From Desulfovibrio sp. Huiquan2017 (GTDB taxonomy: Bacteria; Desulfobacterota; Desulfovibrionia; Desulfovibrionales; Desulfovibrionaceae), in NCBI RefSeq assembly GCF_017351175.1, contig NZ_JAFMPN010000010.1, forward strand, positions 124,001 through 188,000: a stretch of 64,000 nucleotides of DNA, read 5' to 3'. Positions 33,309-42,708 of the stretch are shown here, in pieces (position 1 is the first letter of the stretch; every line of letters begins with the position of its first letter). A model generated the notes under the pieces. It did no database searches, had not been told where the DNA came from, and was given only the letters and a program-made list of their open reading frames with translations. The translations under genes were made by a program, and so were the position numbers.

Positions 33309-33326
33309 ACCCCCCTGTCGGGGGGT
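33309..33326 (-). promoter_or_regulatory. Leader hairpin of the rpmJ (alpha) operon
   Basis: ACCCCCC-GACA-GGGGGGT on the minus strand, a perfect 7-bp stem with a tetraloop, 37 bases before the rpmJ start and just after the predicted transcription start. No T run follows, so it is not a terminator. It could be a translational control element or a 5'-end protector. Confidence 0.5.
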
Positions 33327-33348
33327 GGCCTTTTTAACGAAGCTGCGT

Positions 33349-33377
33349 TTTATACAGCCTTTTTGAACAAAGAGCAA
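33349..33377 (-). promoter_or_regulatory. Internal promoter in front of rpmJ-rpsM-rpsK-rpsD-rpoA-rplQ
   Basis: Minus strand TTGCTC (33377-33372), a 17-base spacer and TATAAA (33354-33349). It lies in the 130-base gap between map and rpmJ and would let the alpha genes be transcribed independently of the upstream spc genes. Confidence 0.6.
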
Positions 33378-33402
33378 GCCCGAATTACAGGCCCCGAAGG
33401 AG

Positions 33403-34173
33403 CTAGTCGGACAGGCTCAATATTCTCGGCCCGTCGGAGGTCACGGCCACGGTGTGCTCGAAATGAGCGGCCTTGGAACCGTCTTTGGTCACCGCAGTCC
33501 AATTATCCTCAAGAATCTCCACTTCGTGTGTTCCCAGCGTGACCATCGGCTCAATGGCAAGGACCATACCGGCTTTGAGAGGAACACCGGACAGCCCCCT
33601 GGGCACAAAGTTGGGGATCTCGGGCTTCTCATGAAGATGACTGCCGATCCCATGACCTACAAAACGACGGACGATGCCCAGGCCGAACCCTTCCACGTAT
33701 GACTGGATTGCCGCGGAGATGTCATACAGATTGTTTCCGGGCCGGGCCTGTTCGATCCCTATATACAGAGACTCGCGGGTTACATCCATGAGTTTCTGCG
33801 CTTCGGCGGAAACTTTGCCCACCCCGAAGGTGCGGGCCGAGTCTCCGTGGAATCCCTTGTATTCGACACCCATGTCGAAACTGACGATGTCGCCCTCCTG
33901 GAGGATGCGCTCCTCGGAGGGAAAGCCGTGCACGATCTCCTCGTTGACCGAGCAACACAGGGCGAAGGGGAACCCCTGGTAACCCAGGAAATTCGGCCTC
34001 ACGCCGTGCTCGTCGCAGCGTGCGCGGCAAATATTCTCGAAGTGCATGGTGGACACGCCGGGTCTGACGTTTTCACCCAGTTCGTCGAGAATTCTCGAAA
34101 CAATGCGATTGGCCTCACGCATGAGGCCAATCTCTTTATCGTTTTTGAGAAAGACGCCCCTGAACTTTTTCAA
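33403..34173 (-). CDS. map: Type I methionine aminopeptidase
   Basis: 256 residues. Removes the N-terminal methionine from new proteins. The metal ligands are in place: two aspartates (VSFDMG, HGDSART), the histidine of GHGIGSHLHE, and glutamates in LAIEPMV and HFEHTVAV. The start must be the TTG at 34173: it lies two bases after the secY stop, and no ATG or GTG occurs before the conserved KNDKEIGLMREAN. secY-map coupling is common. Confidence 0.95.
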   Translation of the reverse strand: MKKFRGVFLKNDKEIGLMREANRIVSRILDELGENVRPGVSTMHFENICRARCDEHGVRPNFLGYQGFPFALCCSVNEEIVHGFPSEERILQEGDIVSFDMGVEYKGFHGDSARTFGVGKVSAEAQKLMDVTRESLYIGIEQARPGNNLYDISAAIQSYVEGFGLGIVRRFVGHGIGSHLHEKPEIPNFVPRGLSGVPLKAGMVLAIEPMVTLGTHEVEILEDNWTAVTKDGSKAAHFEHTVAVTSDGPRILSLSD

Positions 34174-34175
34174 AA

Positions 34176-35486
34176 CTAGCGCCTGCCTTTAAGTTTGTTA
34201 CCTTTCCCCATCAATCCCTCGTATTGGCGGGAGATCATGTAGGACTCGATCTGGCCCATGAAATCCATGGCCACGCCGACCACGATCAGAAGCGAAGTAC
34301 CGCCGAAATAGAACGGCACGCCGAACTTGCTGATCAGGAACATGGGCAGCACGCAAACCGCCGAGACATAGAAGGCGCCCCACAGGGTGATGCGGGCCAG
34401 AACCTTGTCGATGTACTCGCGGGTGCGGTTGCCGGGGCGAATGCCCGGGATGAAGCCGCCCTGCTTCTGGATGTTCTCCGCGATTCCCTTGGGATCAAAC
34501 ATGATCGCCGTATAGAAATAGCAGAAGAAGATGATGATTCCGATGTACAGAATGTTGTACAGGATGGAATCCGGTCTCATGTAGGCCGAGAAATCCTGCA
34601 AATACTTGTTGCTCGAAAACTGAGCAAGCGTTGCAGGGAACATCAGTATGGAAGAAGCGAAGATCGGCGGAATAACACCGGCGGTGTTGATCTTCAACGG
34701 CAGATGCGTGGTCTGCCCGCCGAACATGCGTCGTCCTTGCTGACGTTTGGCATAGTGAATGGGTATACGGCGCTGTCCGCGCTCCATGAAGACGATGAAG
34801 GCCAAAGTAGCGACCATCACCACGATCAGGATGAGCAGGATGAACAGCGAGATCTCGCCCACGGTCATCAATTGCAGGGTATTGACCACCGCGGCCGGAA
34901 GGCCGGCGATGATACCCGCGTAGATGATCAGGGAGATGCCGTTGCCGATACCTTTTTCGGTCATCTGTTCGCCCAGCCACATCAGGAACACGGTGCCTGC
35001 GGTCAGGGTCAGAATCGTCATCAGTTTGAAGCCCATGCCGGAATAAAGGACCATGGGCGCGCCCGTGGGCGAACTCATGGATTCCAGTCCGGTGGCAATG
35101 GCGAAACCCTGAACGATGGTGATGAGCACCGTACCGTACCGGGTGTATTGGGTGATCTTCTTGCGGCCGGCCTCGCCCTCCTCCTTCTGAAGCCGCTTCA
35201 GCTCGGGGCTGACGACGGTCAGAAGTTGGAGGATGATCGAGGCCGAAATGTACGGCATGATACCCAAGGCGAAGATGGACATCCGTTTGAGTCCACCGCC
35301 TGAGAACATGTCGAACACGCCGAAGAGGGTGTTCTGCGCCTGCGCGAAGAACTCGGAAAGCGCAGCACTATCGACGCCGGGAATAGGGATGTGTATGCCC
35401 AACCGGTAGACAGCGAGCAGTGCGAACGTCCAGAGCAGCTTTTTCCGCAGCTCCGGCAACCGGGCAATATTGTCAACTCCTGACAT
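34176..35486 (-). CDS. secY: Preprotein translocase subunit SecY
   Basis: 436 residues with ten transmembrane helices, the channel of the Sec translocon. Family marks include YRLGIHIPIPGVD near the N-terminus, the plug-region segment FDMFSGGGLKRMSIFALGIMP (partly shown), QGRRMFGGQTTHLPLKIN and the C-terminal EGLMGKGNKLKGRR. ATG 35486 gives the usual length; a TTG eight codons upstream is less likely. Its partner SecE is encoded at 59234; SecG is not seen. Confidence 0.97.
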   Translation of the reverse strand: MSGVDNIARLPELRKKLLWTFALLAVYRLGIHIPIPGVDSAALSEFFAQAQNTLFGVFDMFSGGGLKRMSIFALGIMPYISASIILQLLTVVSPELKRLQKEEGEAGRKKITQYTRYGTVLITIVQGFAIATGLESMSSPTGAPMVLYSGMGFKLMTILTLTAGTVFLMWLGEQMTEKGIGNGISLIIYAGIIAGLPAAVVNTLQLMTVGEISLFILLILIVVMVATLAFIVFMERGQRRIPIHYAKRQQGRRMFGGQTTHLPLKINTAGVIPPIFASSILMFPATLAQFSSNKYLQDFSAYMRPDSILYNILYIGIIIFFCYFYTAIMFDPKGIAENIQKQGGFIPGIRPGNRTREYIDKVLARITLWGAFYVSAVCVLPMFLISKFGVPFYFGGTSLLIVVGVAMDFMGQIESYMISRQYEGLMGKGNKLKGRR

Positions 35487-35518
35487 CGTCTCAGTACCCT
35501 TCCGAATCAATAGTGAGT

Positions 35519-35965
35519 TTACGCCTCAATGGCCTTGGCGATTCCGCCGGCCTTGGCAATCTTGTCGGCGGCCGACGCACTGAAGCGATGAGCTTCAATG
35601 GTCACGGCCTTGTCGACTTCACCGGTGCCCAACACTTTAACCGGAGCGCCGTCTTTGACGACGCCGCGCTCGTACATGTCGGACAGAGTGATCTCGTCCT
35701 TGCCTTCGAACAGGGCGATAAGTCGGCCCACGTTCACGGCTTCATATTCTTCACGGAAGGGATTCTTGAATCCGCGCTTGGGCAGGCGCCGGGCGAGGGG
35801 CATCTGGCCACCCTCAAAACCGGGACGGACACCGCCGCCGGAACGGGCGTTCTGACCCTTGTGGCCCTTGGCGGCGGTCTTGCCCCATCCGGAGCCGGAT
35901 CCGCGACCTATGCGCTTGCGATTCTTATATTCTTCCGGGAAGGCGTAGAGTTCATGAAGTCTCAT
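35519..35965 (-). CDS. rplO: 50S ribosomal protein L15
   Basis: 148 residues. Late-assembly protein of the large subunit. The glycine/arginine-rich start (RIGRGSGSGWGKTAAKGHKG) and the GFEGGQMPLARRLPKRGF loop are diagnostic. Its ATG overlaps the rpmD stop (ATGA), so the two are translationally coupled. Confidence 0.97.
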   Translation of the reverse strand: MRLHELYAFPEEYKNRKRIGRGSGSGWGKTAAKGHKGQNARSGGGVRPGFEGGQMPLARRLPKRGFKNPFREEYEAVNVGRLIALFEGKDEITLSDMYERGVVKDGAPVKVLGTGEVDKAVTIEAHRFSASAADKIAKAGGIAKAIEA

Positions 35966-36135
35966 GATTCGGTAACCTCCACCAGGTGTCTGACCTTGTA
36001 GATCATTCCGCGGATGACAGGAGTGTCATCGTGCTCTTTGACCTGATTGATCCTGCGCAGGCCCAAGGCTTCCAGGATTTTTACCTGGTCGGGCTTGCAC
36101 GCGATCTTGCTTTTGATCTGCTTGACTTTAATCAC
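35962..36135 (-). CDS. rpmD: 50S ribosomal protein L30
   Basis: 57 residues, starting at a GTG (36135) with AAGGA upstream: [17 protein letters not shown] at the N-terminus, then [20 protein letters not shown], the family pattern. Small bacterial L30 of normal size. The stop overlaps the rplO ATG by four bases. It lies 13 bases after rpsE, the standard spc order. Confidence 0.96.
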   Translation of the reverse strand: MIKVKQIKSKIACKPDQVKILEALGLRRINQVKEHDDTPVIRGMIYKVRHLVEVTES

Positions 36136-36148
36136 GACGATATCCTTC

Positions 36149-36640
36149 CTACTTTCTGGGAGTGGAGACCGACACGCCGCGCAGGGAGGAGACCTCCTCG
36201 GCGCTGCGCAGGGACTCCAGCCCGGCCATGGTGGCCCGCAACACGTTGTGCGGGTTGTTGGTCCCGATGGCCTTGGTCAGGATGTCATTGACGCCCACGG
36301 CCTCCATGATCGCACGCACGGGACCACCGGCAATGATGCCGGTGCCTCGGCTGGCGGGCTTGAGCATGACGCGGCCCGCTCCGTAGCGTCCCAAAACCTC
36401 ATACGGGAGGGTACCGTCCAGCAGGGGAACATTGATCATGTTCTTCTTGGCGCGTTCACTCGCCTTGCGGATGGCTTCGGGCACTTCATTGGCCTTACCC
36501 AGGCCGTAACCCACTCCCCCTTCACCGTCACCGACGACCACCAGGCAGCTGAAGCTGAAACGGCGGCCACCCTTGACAACCTTGGCGACGCGATTGAGGT
36601 AGACGATTTTTTCAATCAATCCACTTTCATTCTGTTCCAT
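36149..36640 (-). CDS. rpsE: 30S ribosomal protein S5
   Basis: 163 residues. Sits at the mRNA entry side and affects decoding fidelity. The double-stranded-RNA-binding fold is seen in [20 protein letters not shown] and [20 protein letters not shown]; the second domain has [20 protein letters not shown]. No residue known to me for spectinomycin resistance is obviously altered (the [15 protein letters not shown] loop looks normal). Confidence 0.97.
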   Translation of the reverse strand: MEQNESGLIEKIVYLNRVAKVVKGGRRFSFSCLVVVGDGEGGVGYGLGKANEVPEAIRKASERAKKNMINVPLLDGTLPYEVLGRYGAGRVMLKPASRGTGIIAGGPVRAIMEAVGVNDILTKAIGTNNPHNVLRATMAGLESLRSAEEVSSLRGVSVSTPRK

Positions 36641-36657
36641 TGTTCTTTCCCTGGTGC

Positions 36658-37014
36658 CTAGAATTTCAGCCCGCCTTCACGGGCGCCGTCGGCAAGGGCT
36701 TTGATCTTGCCGTGGTAGATATATCCATTCCGGTCGAAGACGCAGGTCTCGATCTGCTTGGCCAAGGCGGCGGCGGCAATCGCCTTGCCCACCTTGGTGG
36801 CAGAATCCTTATTGGCCTTCAGCGTCTCGCCATCCTTGTTCAGCACCTGAGTGCTGGTGGAGGCCAGGGTCACGCCCTTCACGTCATCGACCAACTGGGC
36901 ATAGATATGCTGGTTGGAGCGATAGACGACCAGACGGGGCCGAGCTTCGGTACCGGAGATCTTCTTTCTGATGCGGGGCTTGCGACGAAGCCTCTGTGCA
37001 TTCTTGCTTTTCAT
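36658..37014 (-). CDS. rplR: 50S ribosomal protein L18
   Basis: 118 residues from the ATG at 37014 ([18 protein letters not shown]). Binds 5S rRNA together with L5. [20 protein letters not shown] and the C-terminal [23 protein letters not shown] are the family segments. The open frame runs 44 codons further upstream, into rplF, but that part is not L18-like. Confidence 0.97.
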   Translation of the reverse strand: MKSKNAQRLRRKPRIRKKISGTEARPRLVVYRSNQHIYAQLVDDVKGVTLASTSTQVLNKDGETLKANKDSATKVGKAIAAAALAKQIETCVFDRNGYIYHGKIKALADGAREGGLKF

Positions 37015-37024
37015 GACTTTACCC

Positions 37025-37561
37025 CTACTTGGAGCCGGACTTACCGGCCTTGCGGCGAATAATTTCGTCGAGGTACTTGATGCCCTTACCCTTGTAAGGT
37101 TCGGGCGGACGCACACGACGAATCTGGGCCGCAATTTCACCGACAAGCTGCTTGTCGATGCCCTCGATGGTCAGCTTGGCGCCTTCCACCTTGGCCTCCA
37201 GGCCGGCGGGCAGGTCGAACTCGACCGGATGGGAATACCCGACGGCCAGAACGACTTTCTTGCCCTGCACGGACACCTTGTAACCGACGCCGATGACTTC
37301 CAGGGTCTTGGAAAAGCCCTTGGTCACGCCGTCCACGCAGTTGGCGAGCAGGGTCCTACGAAGACCGTGCTGGTCGCGGGAGCGGCGGGAATCATCCGCG
37401 CGGGAAACGTACACCTTGCCATCCTCAATCTTATACCCAACGGACGAATCGACCGGGGTATTCAAGGTTCCCTTGGGACCCTTGACCTGGATTTCGGAGG
37501 CTCCGACAGACACCTCGACACCCGAAGGGATGTCGATGGGATTCTTTCCTATACGAGACAT
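37025..37561 (-). CDS. rplF: 50S ribosomal protein L6
   Basis: 178 residues with the duplicated L6 fold, located at the base of the L7/L12 stalk near the factor site. [17 protein letters not shown] opens the protein and the second repeat ends with [16 protein letters not shown], the most conserved stretch of the family. Normal length and spacing. Confidence 0.98.
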   Translation of the reverse strand: MSRIGKNPIDIPSGVEVSVGASEIQVKGPKGTLNTPVDSSVGYKIEDGKVYVSRADDSRRSRDQHGLRRTLLANCVDGVTKGFSKTLEVIGVGYKVSVQGKKVVLAVGYSHPVEFDLPAGLEAKVEGAKLTIEGIDKQLVGEIAAQIRRVRPPEPYKGKGIKYLDEIIRRKAGKSGSK

Positions 37562-37573
37562 AACGGAACCTCT

Positions 37574-37957
37574 TTACCAGATTTCGCAGAGGAGCTCGCC
37601 GCCAACATTGGCCTCTTTGGCCTTGGCGCCCTCGAGCAGCCCCTTGGAGGTGGACACGATACAAATACCGATGCCGTTCTGGACGCGGGGGATATCAGAA
37701 GCACCAACGTATACGCGGCGACCGGGCTTGCTGACCTTACGAAGGCCAGTAATGAGCGGTTTGCCATCGGCGTACTTGAGGGTAATACTGATGTCCCTGT
37801 CCTCGACAGCGTAGTCGGCGATATAACCTTCTTCCTTCAGGATACCCGCGATGGAAGACTTCATCTTGGAAGTCGGGACGGCGACATCAGTGTGATAGGC
37901 GCCGTACGCATTCCGAATGCGGGTCAACATGTCGGCTACAGGATCAACAACAGCCAT
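37574..37957 (-). CDS. rpsH: 30S ribosomal protein S8
   Basis: 127 residues. Primary binder of the 16S central domain. DPVADMLTRIRNAYGA at the start and SKPGRRVYVGASDIPRVQNG in the C-terminal half identify it. In E. coli S8 is the translational repressor of the spc operon, binding mRNA near rplE; no target is obvious here by eye. Confidence 0.98.
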   Translation of the reverse strand: MAVVDPVADMLTRIRNAYGAYHTDVAVPTSKMKSSIAGILKEEGYIADYAVEDRDISITLKYADGKPLITGLRKVSKPGRRVYVGASDIPRVQNGIGICIVSTSKGLLEGAKAKEANVGGELLCEIW

Positions 37958-37972
37958 TTCATTTCTCCTTAA

Positions 37973-38158
37973 TTACCAGCTCGCCTTGCGGACGCCGGGC
38001 AGTTCGCCGGCGAGAGCCTTGTTGCGGAAGCAGATACGACAAATGCCGTACCGCCTCAGGAAAGCCCGAGGACGGCCACAAATCGGGCAACGATTGTAAG
38101 CGCGGACCTTGAACTTGGGTTTGCGGCTTGCCTTAACGCGTAAGCTTGTTTTGGCCAC
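37973..38158 (-). CDS. rpsN: 30S ribosomal protein S14, zinc type (type Z)
   Basis: 61 residues, the short zinc-binding form. Ligands are CPIC ([15 protein letters not shown]) and CRIC. It begins [19 protein letters not shown]. The head protein helps A-site tRNA placement. The zinc form sits at its normal spc position between rplE and rpsH. Confidence 0.98.
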   Translation of the reverse strand: MAKTSLRVKASRKPKFKVRAYNRCPICGRPRAFLRRYGICRICFRNKALAGELPGVRKASW

Positions 38159-38169
38159 TTTCCGTCCTC

Positions 38170-38709
38170 CTACTTTTTAAAGGGCATGCCAAGGAGGTCA
38201 AGAAGCGTCTTGCCTTCCTTGTCGGTTTTGGCCGTGGTGGTCACGGTCACGTTCATGCCCTTCACCAACTCCACCCTGTCGATGTCAAGCTCGGGGAAGA
38301 TGGTGTGTTCCTTGATGCCCAGGGTGAAGTTCCCGCGACCGTCGAAACCGCGGTCGGGGATGCCGCGAAAGTCGCGGACTCGGGGCAGAGCAAAGCTCAC
38401 GAGCTTGTCATAAAAGTCCCACATGCGATCTTCGCGCAGGGTCACGCGGCACCCGACAGGCTGCCCCTCGCGCAGCTTGAACTGCGCGATGGACTTCTTG
38501 GCCAGGGTGACCACGGCCTTCTGCCCGGCGATGGCGGTCAACTCGTCACAGGCGGCCTCAATGAGCTTGCTGTTCTGACTGGCAGCTCCAAGACCGATGT
38601 TCAGGGAGATCTTGACCATTTTGGGGATCTCCATGGACGAGGTGTAACCGTACTCCTTTTGGAGCTCGGGGACGACCTTTTCGTTATACAATTTTTCGAG
38701 ACGTGTCAT
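38170..38709 (-). CDS. rplE: 50S ribosomal protein L5
   Basis: 179 residues from ATG 38709 ([17 protein letters not shown]). Carries 5S rRNA in the central protuberance and contacts P-site t[21 protein letters not shown] and the C-terminal [16 protein letters not shown] match the family. The frame runs ten codons further upstream, but the ATG given is the conserved start. Confidence 0.98.
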   Translation of the reverse strand: MTRLEKLYNEKVVPELQKEYGYTSSMEIPKMVKISLNIGLGAASQNSKLIEAACDELTAIAGQKAVVTLAKKSIAQFKLREGQPVGCRVTLREDRMWDFYDKLVSFALPRVRDFRGIPDRGFDGRGNFTLGIKEHTIFPELDIDRVELVKGMNVTVTTTAKTDKEGKTLLDLLGMPFKK

Positions 38710-38717
38710 ACTGATAC

Positions 38718-39038
38718 CTATTTGAAGGTCTCGTTGCACTTCTTGCAGAAGCGCACCTTCTTGCCGTCTTCAGTCTTCTTGTACCCTACCCGCGTGGGCT
38801 TGGTGCAGGCGTCGCAAACCACAGCCACATTGGATACATGGATAGGGGCTTCCTTCTCGATAATGCCACCGGGCTGCTGGGCATACGGATTGGCCTTGGT
38901 GTGGCGCTGGACCATGTTCACCTTTTCGACCAGGACCTTGTCCTGCTTCTTAAGGATCTTCAAGACCTTGCCGACCTTTCCCTTGTCCTTCCCGGCGATG
39001 ACCATGACCTTGTCGTCTTTACGGATTTTAGTCTTCAT
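38718..39038 (-). CDS. rplX: 50S ribosomal protein L24
   Basis: 106 residues. Early assembly protein near the exit tunnel. The KOW motif is [20 protein letters not shown]. The C-terminal third has a CxxC...CxxC zinc ribbon ([11 protein letters not shown], then CKKC), a form found in many non-enteric bacteria. ATG 39038 is preferred over one two codons earlier because AAGGA is seven bases in front of it. Confidence 0.97.
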   Translation of the reverse strand: MKTKIRKDDKVMVIAGKDKGKVGKVLKILKKQDKVLVEKVNMVQRHTKANPYAQQPGGIIEKEAPIHVSNVAVVCDACTKPTRVGYKKTEDGKKVRFCKKCNETFK

Positions 39039-39048
39039 CGTCATTTCC

Positions 39049-39417
39049 TTACAGAACCTCGGGAGCGAGGGAAACGATCTTCATGAAACCGGCGGCACGC
39101 AGTTCGCGGGCCACGGGACCGAAGATACGGGTTCCCACGGGTTCCATGTTGTTGTTCAGCAGCACGGCGGAGTTGTTGTCGAACTTGATGTAGGAACCGT
39201 CGGGACGACCGAGCTCCTTCTTCGTGCGGACGACAACCGCCTTCATGACCGAGCCCTTCTTCACCTTGGAATGGGGCATGGCCTCCTTGACGGACACTAC
39301 GATAATATCACCGACGCTGGCGTAACGGCGCTTGGAACCGCCGAGCACCTTGATGCAGGCGACTTTCTTGGCTCCAGAGTTGTCAGCCACGTCGAGATTG
39401 GATTCAACCTGAATCAT
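39049..39417 (-). CDS. rplN: 50S ribosomal protein L14
   Basis: 122 residues. Interface protein near bridge B8. [19 protein letters not shown] at the N-terminus and [20 protein letters not shown] near the C-terminus are diagnostic. Normal length; 10 bases upstream of rplX in the direction of transcription. Confidence 0.98.
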   Translation of the reverse strand: MIQVESNLDVADNSGAKKVACIKVLGGSKRRYASVGDIIVVSVKEAMPHSKVKKGSVMKAVVVRTKKELGRPDGSYIKFDNNSAVLLNNNMEPVGTRIFGPVARELRAAGFMKIVSLAPEVL

Positions 39418-39436
39418 ATTGATTTCCTCCTAATCC

Positions 39437-39703
39437 CTAGACGGCTTTTTCGAGGATCTTCACCAGGTGCCAGCGCTTGCGCTTGGACATGGGCCTCGAC
39501 TCGACAATCTGCACCGTATCGCCGACACCGCAGTCATTGGCCGGATCATGGGCCATGAACTTTTTGCGGCGACGGATGTACTTCTTCAGCAGCGGATGCT
39601 TCACCAGGGTCTCGACGCGGACGACGATGGTCTTGTCGGCCTTGTCGGAGATGACCAGGCCGGTCAGCAACCGCTTGTTGCCTTGGTATTTGAACTCAGC
39701 CAT
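39437..39703 (-). CDS. rpsQ: 30S ribosomal protein S17
   Basis: 88 residues. OB-fold protein bound to helix 11 of 16S rRNA. RLLTGLVISDKADKTIVV and VETLVKHPLLKKYIRRRKKF are the conserved parts, followed by GDTVQIVESRPMSKRKRW. Ordinary member in its standard spc place between rpmC and rplN. Confidence 0.98.
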   Translation of the reverse strand: MAEFKYQGNKRLLTGLVISDKADKTIVVRVETLVKHPLLKKYIRRRKKFMAHDPANDCGVGDTVQIVESRPMSKRKRWHLVKILEKAV

Positions 39704-39706
39704 TTC

Positions 39707-39898
39707 TTACGCTCCCTGTCGTTCCCGCTGAATGGTCAGGATACGGGCGATGGTCTTCTTGACGCCGGACAGAGCCTTGGTGTTTTCCAGCTGAGCAGTC
39801 GCATGCTTAAAGCGCATGGTGAACAACTCGTGCTGGGATTCCTTCAGCTTCTCGACCAGTTTGGCGTCATCCAGTTCACGAAGTTCCTTGGAAGTCAT
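39707..39898 (-). CDS. rpmC: 50S ribosomal protein L29
   Basis: 63 residues, two helices (KELRELDDAKLVEKLKESQH and TKALSGVKKTIARILTIQRE). Lies at the tunnel exit with L23, where chaperones and SRP dock. Its ATG directly follows the rplP stop with no base between, so translation is probably coupled. Confidence 0.97.
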   Translation of the reverse strand: MTSKELRELDDAKLVEKLKESQHELFTMRFKHATAQLENTKALSGVKKTIARILTIQRERQGA

Positions 39899-40312
39899 TT
39901 ACAGACCCTCCTTGACTACGATGGCCGTTTTGATCGGCAGCTTGTAGGAAGCGCGCTTGAGGGCTTCCTTGGCGAGCTCGATGTCAACGCCCTTCACTTC
40001 GTACATGATGCGGCCCGGTTTCACCGGCGCGACCCAACCGTCGGGAGCGCCTTTACCCTTACCCATGCGGACTTCCGCGGGCTTGGAGGTGACGGGGAAA
40101 TCAGGGAAGATGCGGATCCAGACCTTACCGCCGCGTTTGATGTGGCGCATGATGGCCACACGGGCGGACTCAATCTGCTGGCTGGTGATCTTTCCGTGCT
40201 CCAATGCCTTCAGGCCGATATCGCCGAAGGACACTATGTTACCCCGTTGGGCCTTGCCTCTGAGGCGGCCTTTCTGCCGCTTTCTGAATTTCACTCTTTT
40301 TGGAGCAAGCAT
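39899..40312 (-). CDS. rplP: 50S ribosomal protein L16
   Basis: 137 residues. Organises the A-site side of the peptidyl transferase centre. [19 protein letters not shown] at the start and [20 protein letters not shown] in the middle are diagnostic. Its ATG overlaps the rpsC stop by one base (TAATG). Confidence 0.98.
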   Translation of the reverse strand: MLAPKRVKFRKRQKGRLRGKAQRGNIVSFGDIGLKALEHGKITSQQIESARVAIMRHIKRGGKVWIRIFPDFPVTSKPAEVRMGKGKGAPDGWVAPVKPGRIMYEVKGVDIELAKEALKRASYKLPIKTAIVVKEGL

Positions 40313-40953
40313 TACTGTTGTACCTCTTTGTCCAGGATCTCACCTTTGAAGATCCAGACCTTGACGCCGATTACGCCGTAGGTGGTAGCCGCCTCGGCAA
40401 AACCGTAGTCGATGTCCGCACGGAGGGTGTGCAGGGGCACACGCCCATCACGGTACCATTCGCCGCGCGCGATCTCGGCGCCGGCCAACCGGCCCGCGCA
40501 CGCGACTTTGATACCCTCGGCGCCGAATTTCCTGGCAAGGCCCACCGTGCGCTTCATGGCACGGCGGAAGGCAATGCGGCGTTCGAGCTGCTGGGCAATG
40601 TTCTCAGCTACGAGCTGAGCTTCAACCTCCGGCCGACGGATCTCGTTGACCTCAATGGTGAACTCGGTTTGAAACTTGTTGCGCAATTCCTCACGCAACT
40701 TTTCTATCTCTACACCCTTGCGGCCGATGACGATACCGGGACGCGCGGTGTGGATGATCAGGCGAATCTTGCCGCCGGCCCGCTCTATCTCGATGCGGGA
40801 AACGCCGGCCTGATACAGTTTTTTCTTGACGAACTTGCGGACCTGGTCGTCCTGAAAGACGAACGCAGGATAGTCCTTTTTGCTGTACCAGCGGGACAGC
40901 CAGTTCTTGTTATACCCCAGACGAAAACCGTAAGGATGTACTTTCTGTCCCAT
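40312..40953 (-). CDS. rpsC: 30S ribosomal protein S3
   Basis: 213 residues. Forms part of the mRNA entry channel with helicase role. [18 protein letters not shown] start, KH domain around 40-110 ([20 protein letters not shown]), and the C-terminal [20 protein letters not shown]. Normal length. Coupled to rplP by stop-start overlap. Confidence 0.98.
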   Translation of the reverse strand: MGQKVHPYGFRLGYNKNWLSRWYSKKDYPAFVFQDDQVRKFVKKKLYQAGVSRIEIERAGGKIRLIIHTARPGIVIGRKGVEIEKLREELRNKFQTEFTIEVNEIRRPEVEAQLVAENIAQQLERRIAFRRAMKRTVGLARKFGAEGIKVACAGRLAGAEIARGEWYRDGRVPLHTLRADIDYGFAEAATTYGVIGVKVWIFKGEILDKEVQQ

Positions 40954-40954
40954 G

Positions 40955-41287
40955 CTACTGTTCCTTGACTACAATGGTGATATGGCTGGTGCGCTTGCGG
41001 ACACGGTAGGCGCGGCCCATGGCGCGCGGCTGAATGCGCTTCCAAGTGGGACCTTCGTTGACCACGACCGATGCGACGACCAGGGAGTCCACGTCCACGC
41101 CGGGCATCTGCTCCGCGTTGGACACGGCGGAGTACAGCACCTTGCTGAGAATGTCGGCGGGCTTCTGCGGGGTAAACCGCAGGATGTTCAGGGCATCCTC
41201 GACGCCCTTGCCCTTGATGTTCTCGGCGACGATGCGGGTCTTGCGCGGCGACACACGGATGAACTTAGCGACTGCTTTGGCTTCCAT
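40955..41287 (-). CDS. rplV: 50S ribosomal protein L22
   Basis: 110 residues. Its long hairpin lines the exit tunnel where macrolides bind. [20 protein letters not shown] at the start and [19 protein letters not shown] at the end mark the family; the hairpin tip sequence shows no obvious insertion or deletion. One base separates it from rpsC. Confidence 0.98.
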   Translation of the reverse strand: MEAKAVAKFIRVSPRKTRIVAENIKGKGVEDALNILRFTPQKPADILSKVLYSAVSNAEQMPGVDVDSLVVASVVVNEGPTWKRIQPRAMGRAYRVRKRTSHITIVVKEQ

Positions 41288-41299
41288 AACGTACTCCCC

Positions 41300-41569
41300 C
41301 TACTTCTTCTTGTCGGCGACGTGGCCGAAGTAGGTGCGGGTCGGGGAGAATTCACCCAGCTTGTGTCCGACCATGTTTTCGGTCACGAACACGGGGATGA
41401 ACTTCCGGCCATTGTGGACGGCGAAGGTCATGCCGACCATCTCGGGGACGATCGTGGAACGGCGCGACCAGGTCTTGATCACGCGGCGGTCCTGATTCTC
41501 GGCGGCCACTTGTATTTTCTTGATCAGGTGACCGTCCAGGAACGGTCCCTTCTTCAGCGATCTAGGCAT
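41300..41569 (-). CDS. rpsS: 30S ribosomal protein S19
   Basis: 89 residues. Head protein paired with S13. [39 protein letters not shown] and the [21 protein letters not shown] end are all typical. Standard S10-operon position between rplB and rplV. Confidence 0.98.
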   Translation of the reverse strand: MPRSLKKGPFLDGHLIKKIQVAAENQDRRVIKTWSRRSTIVPEMVGMTFAVHNGRKFIPVFVTENMVGHKLGEFSPTRTYFGHVADKKK

Positions 41570-41580
41570 TGGTTATACTC

Positions 41581-42411
41581 CTACTTCTGGCCGCGGCGTT
41601 TGACGATGAGCTTCGAGGAAGCCTTCTTGCGGTTCCGGGTCTTGTAGCCCTTGGCCGGGGTACCCCACGGGGACACCGGATGGCGACCACCGGAACTGCG
41701 GCCCTCACCACCACCCAGCGGGTGATCGATCGGGTTCATTGCCACACCACGGACCTTCGGGCGACGGCCAAGCCAACGATTGCGTCCGGCCTTACCGATC
41801 TTGATGTTCTCGTGATGAATGTTACCAACCTGGCCGATGGTGGCGCAACAGGTGGCCAGCACCTTGCGGACTTCGCCGGAGGGCATGCGCAGCAGCGCGT
41901 ACTTGCCTTCCTTGGCGATGAGCTGGGCATAGGTCCCGGCGGCGCGGCAGAACTGGCCGCCCTTGCCCGGGTACAGCTCGATGTTGTGCACGACGGTACC
42001 GGTCGGGATCTGGGTCAGAGCCATGGCGTTGCCGGGCTTGATGTCGGCGCCTTCACCGGCGGTGATGACGTCGCCCTGATTCAGGCCCACCGGGGCCAGG
42101 ATGTAGCGCTTCTCGCCGTCCGCGTAATGCAGCAGGGCGATACGGGCGCTACGATTCGGATCGTATTCGATCTCGGCCACCTTGGCGGGCACGCCAAGCT
42201 TGTTCCGCTTGAAGTCGATCAGGCGATACAGGGACTTGTTGCCGCCGCCGCGACGACGCATGGTCACGCGGCCGTTATTATTGCGGCCGGCTTTCTTGGT
42301 CAGACCTTTGGTCAGCGACTTCTCGGGAGTGGTCCGGGTGATCTCCGCGAAATCGGAGATGGTCTGGAACCGGCGGCCCGGAGAAGTAGGCTTCAGCTTA
42401 CGGGTTGCCAT
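41581..42411 (-). CDS. rplB: 50S ribosomal protein L2
   Basis: 276 residues. Needed for subunit joining and peptidyl transfer. The C-terminal [21 protein letters not shown] contains the conserved histidine close to the peptidyl transferase centre, and [20 protein letters not shown] lies in the N-terminal region. Normal length and sequence. Confidence 0.98.
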   Translation of the reverse strand: MATRKLKPTSPGRRFQTISDFAEITRTTPEKSLTKGLTKKAGRNNNGRVTMRRRGGGNKSLYRLIDFKRNKLGVPAKVAEIEYDPNRSARIALLHYADGEKRYILAPVGLNQGDVITAGEGADIKPGNAMALTQIPTGTVVHNIELYPGKGGQFCRAAGTYAQLIAKEGKYALLRMPSGEVRKVLATCCATIGQVGNIHHENIKIGKAGRNRWLGRRPKVRGVAMNPIDHPLGGGEGRSSGGRHPVSPWGTPAKGYKTRNRKKASSKLIVKRRGQK

Positions 42412-42414
42412 GGG

Positions 42415-42708
42415 TTACACTCCTTCGAAGATTTCGATTTTATCACCGGCTGCAAGTTTGACGTAGGCCTTCTTGTAACCGGGGACGCGGCCACCGGTCA
42501 GACGGCCCATGCGCTTGCGCGGCGAGGCTTTCTTGCTGACGATATTCACGGACTCGACTTTGACGTCGAAGGCTGCTTCAACGGCCTTCTTCACCTCGAT
42601 CTTGTTGGAATCGGGGTGGACGTAAAAAGAGACGTGATTGGATTGCTCCTTGGCCTCGTTGGCCTTCTCGGAGACCACGGGCTTGAGCAGGACTTTCGAA
42701 TAATCCAT
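42415..42708 (-). CDS. rplW: 50S ribosomal protein L23
   Basis: 97 residues. Docking site for trigger factor and SRP at the tunnel exit. VLLKPVVSEKANEAKEQSNH and PDSNKIEVKKAVEAAFDVKV are conserved segments; RMGRLTGGRVPGYKKAYVKL ends it. Its ATG overlaps the rplD stop by one base. Confidence 0.97.
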   Translation of the reverse strand: MDYSKVLLKPVVSEKANEAKEQSNHVSFYVHPDSNKIEVKKAVEAAFDVKVESVNIVSKKASPRKRMGRLTGGRVPGYKKAYVKLAAGDKIEIFEGV

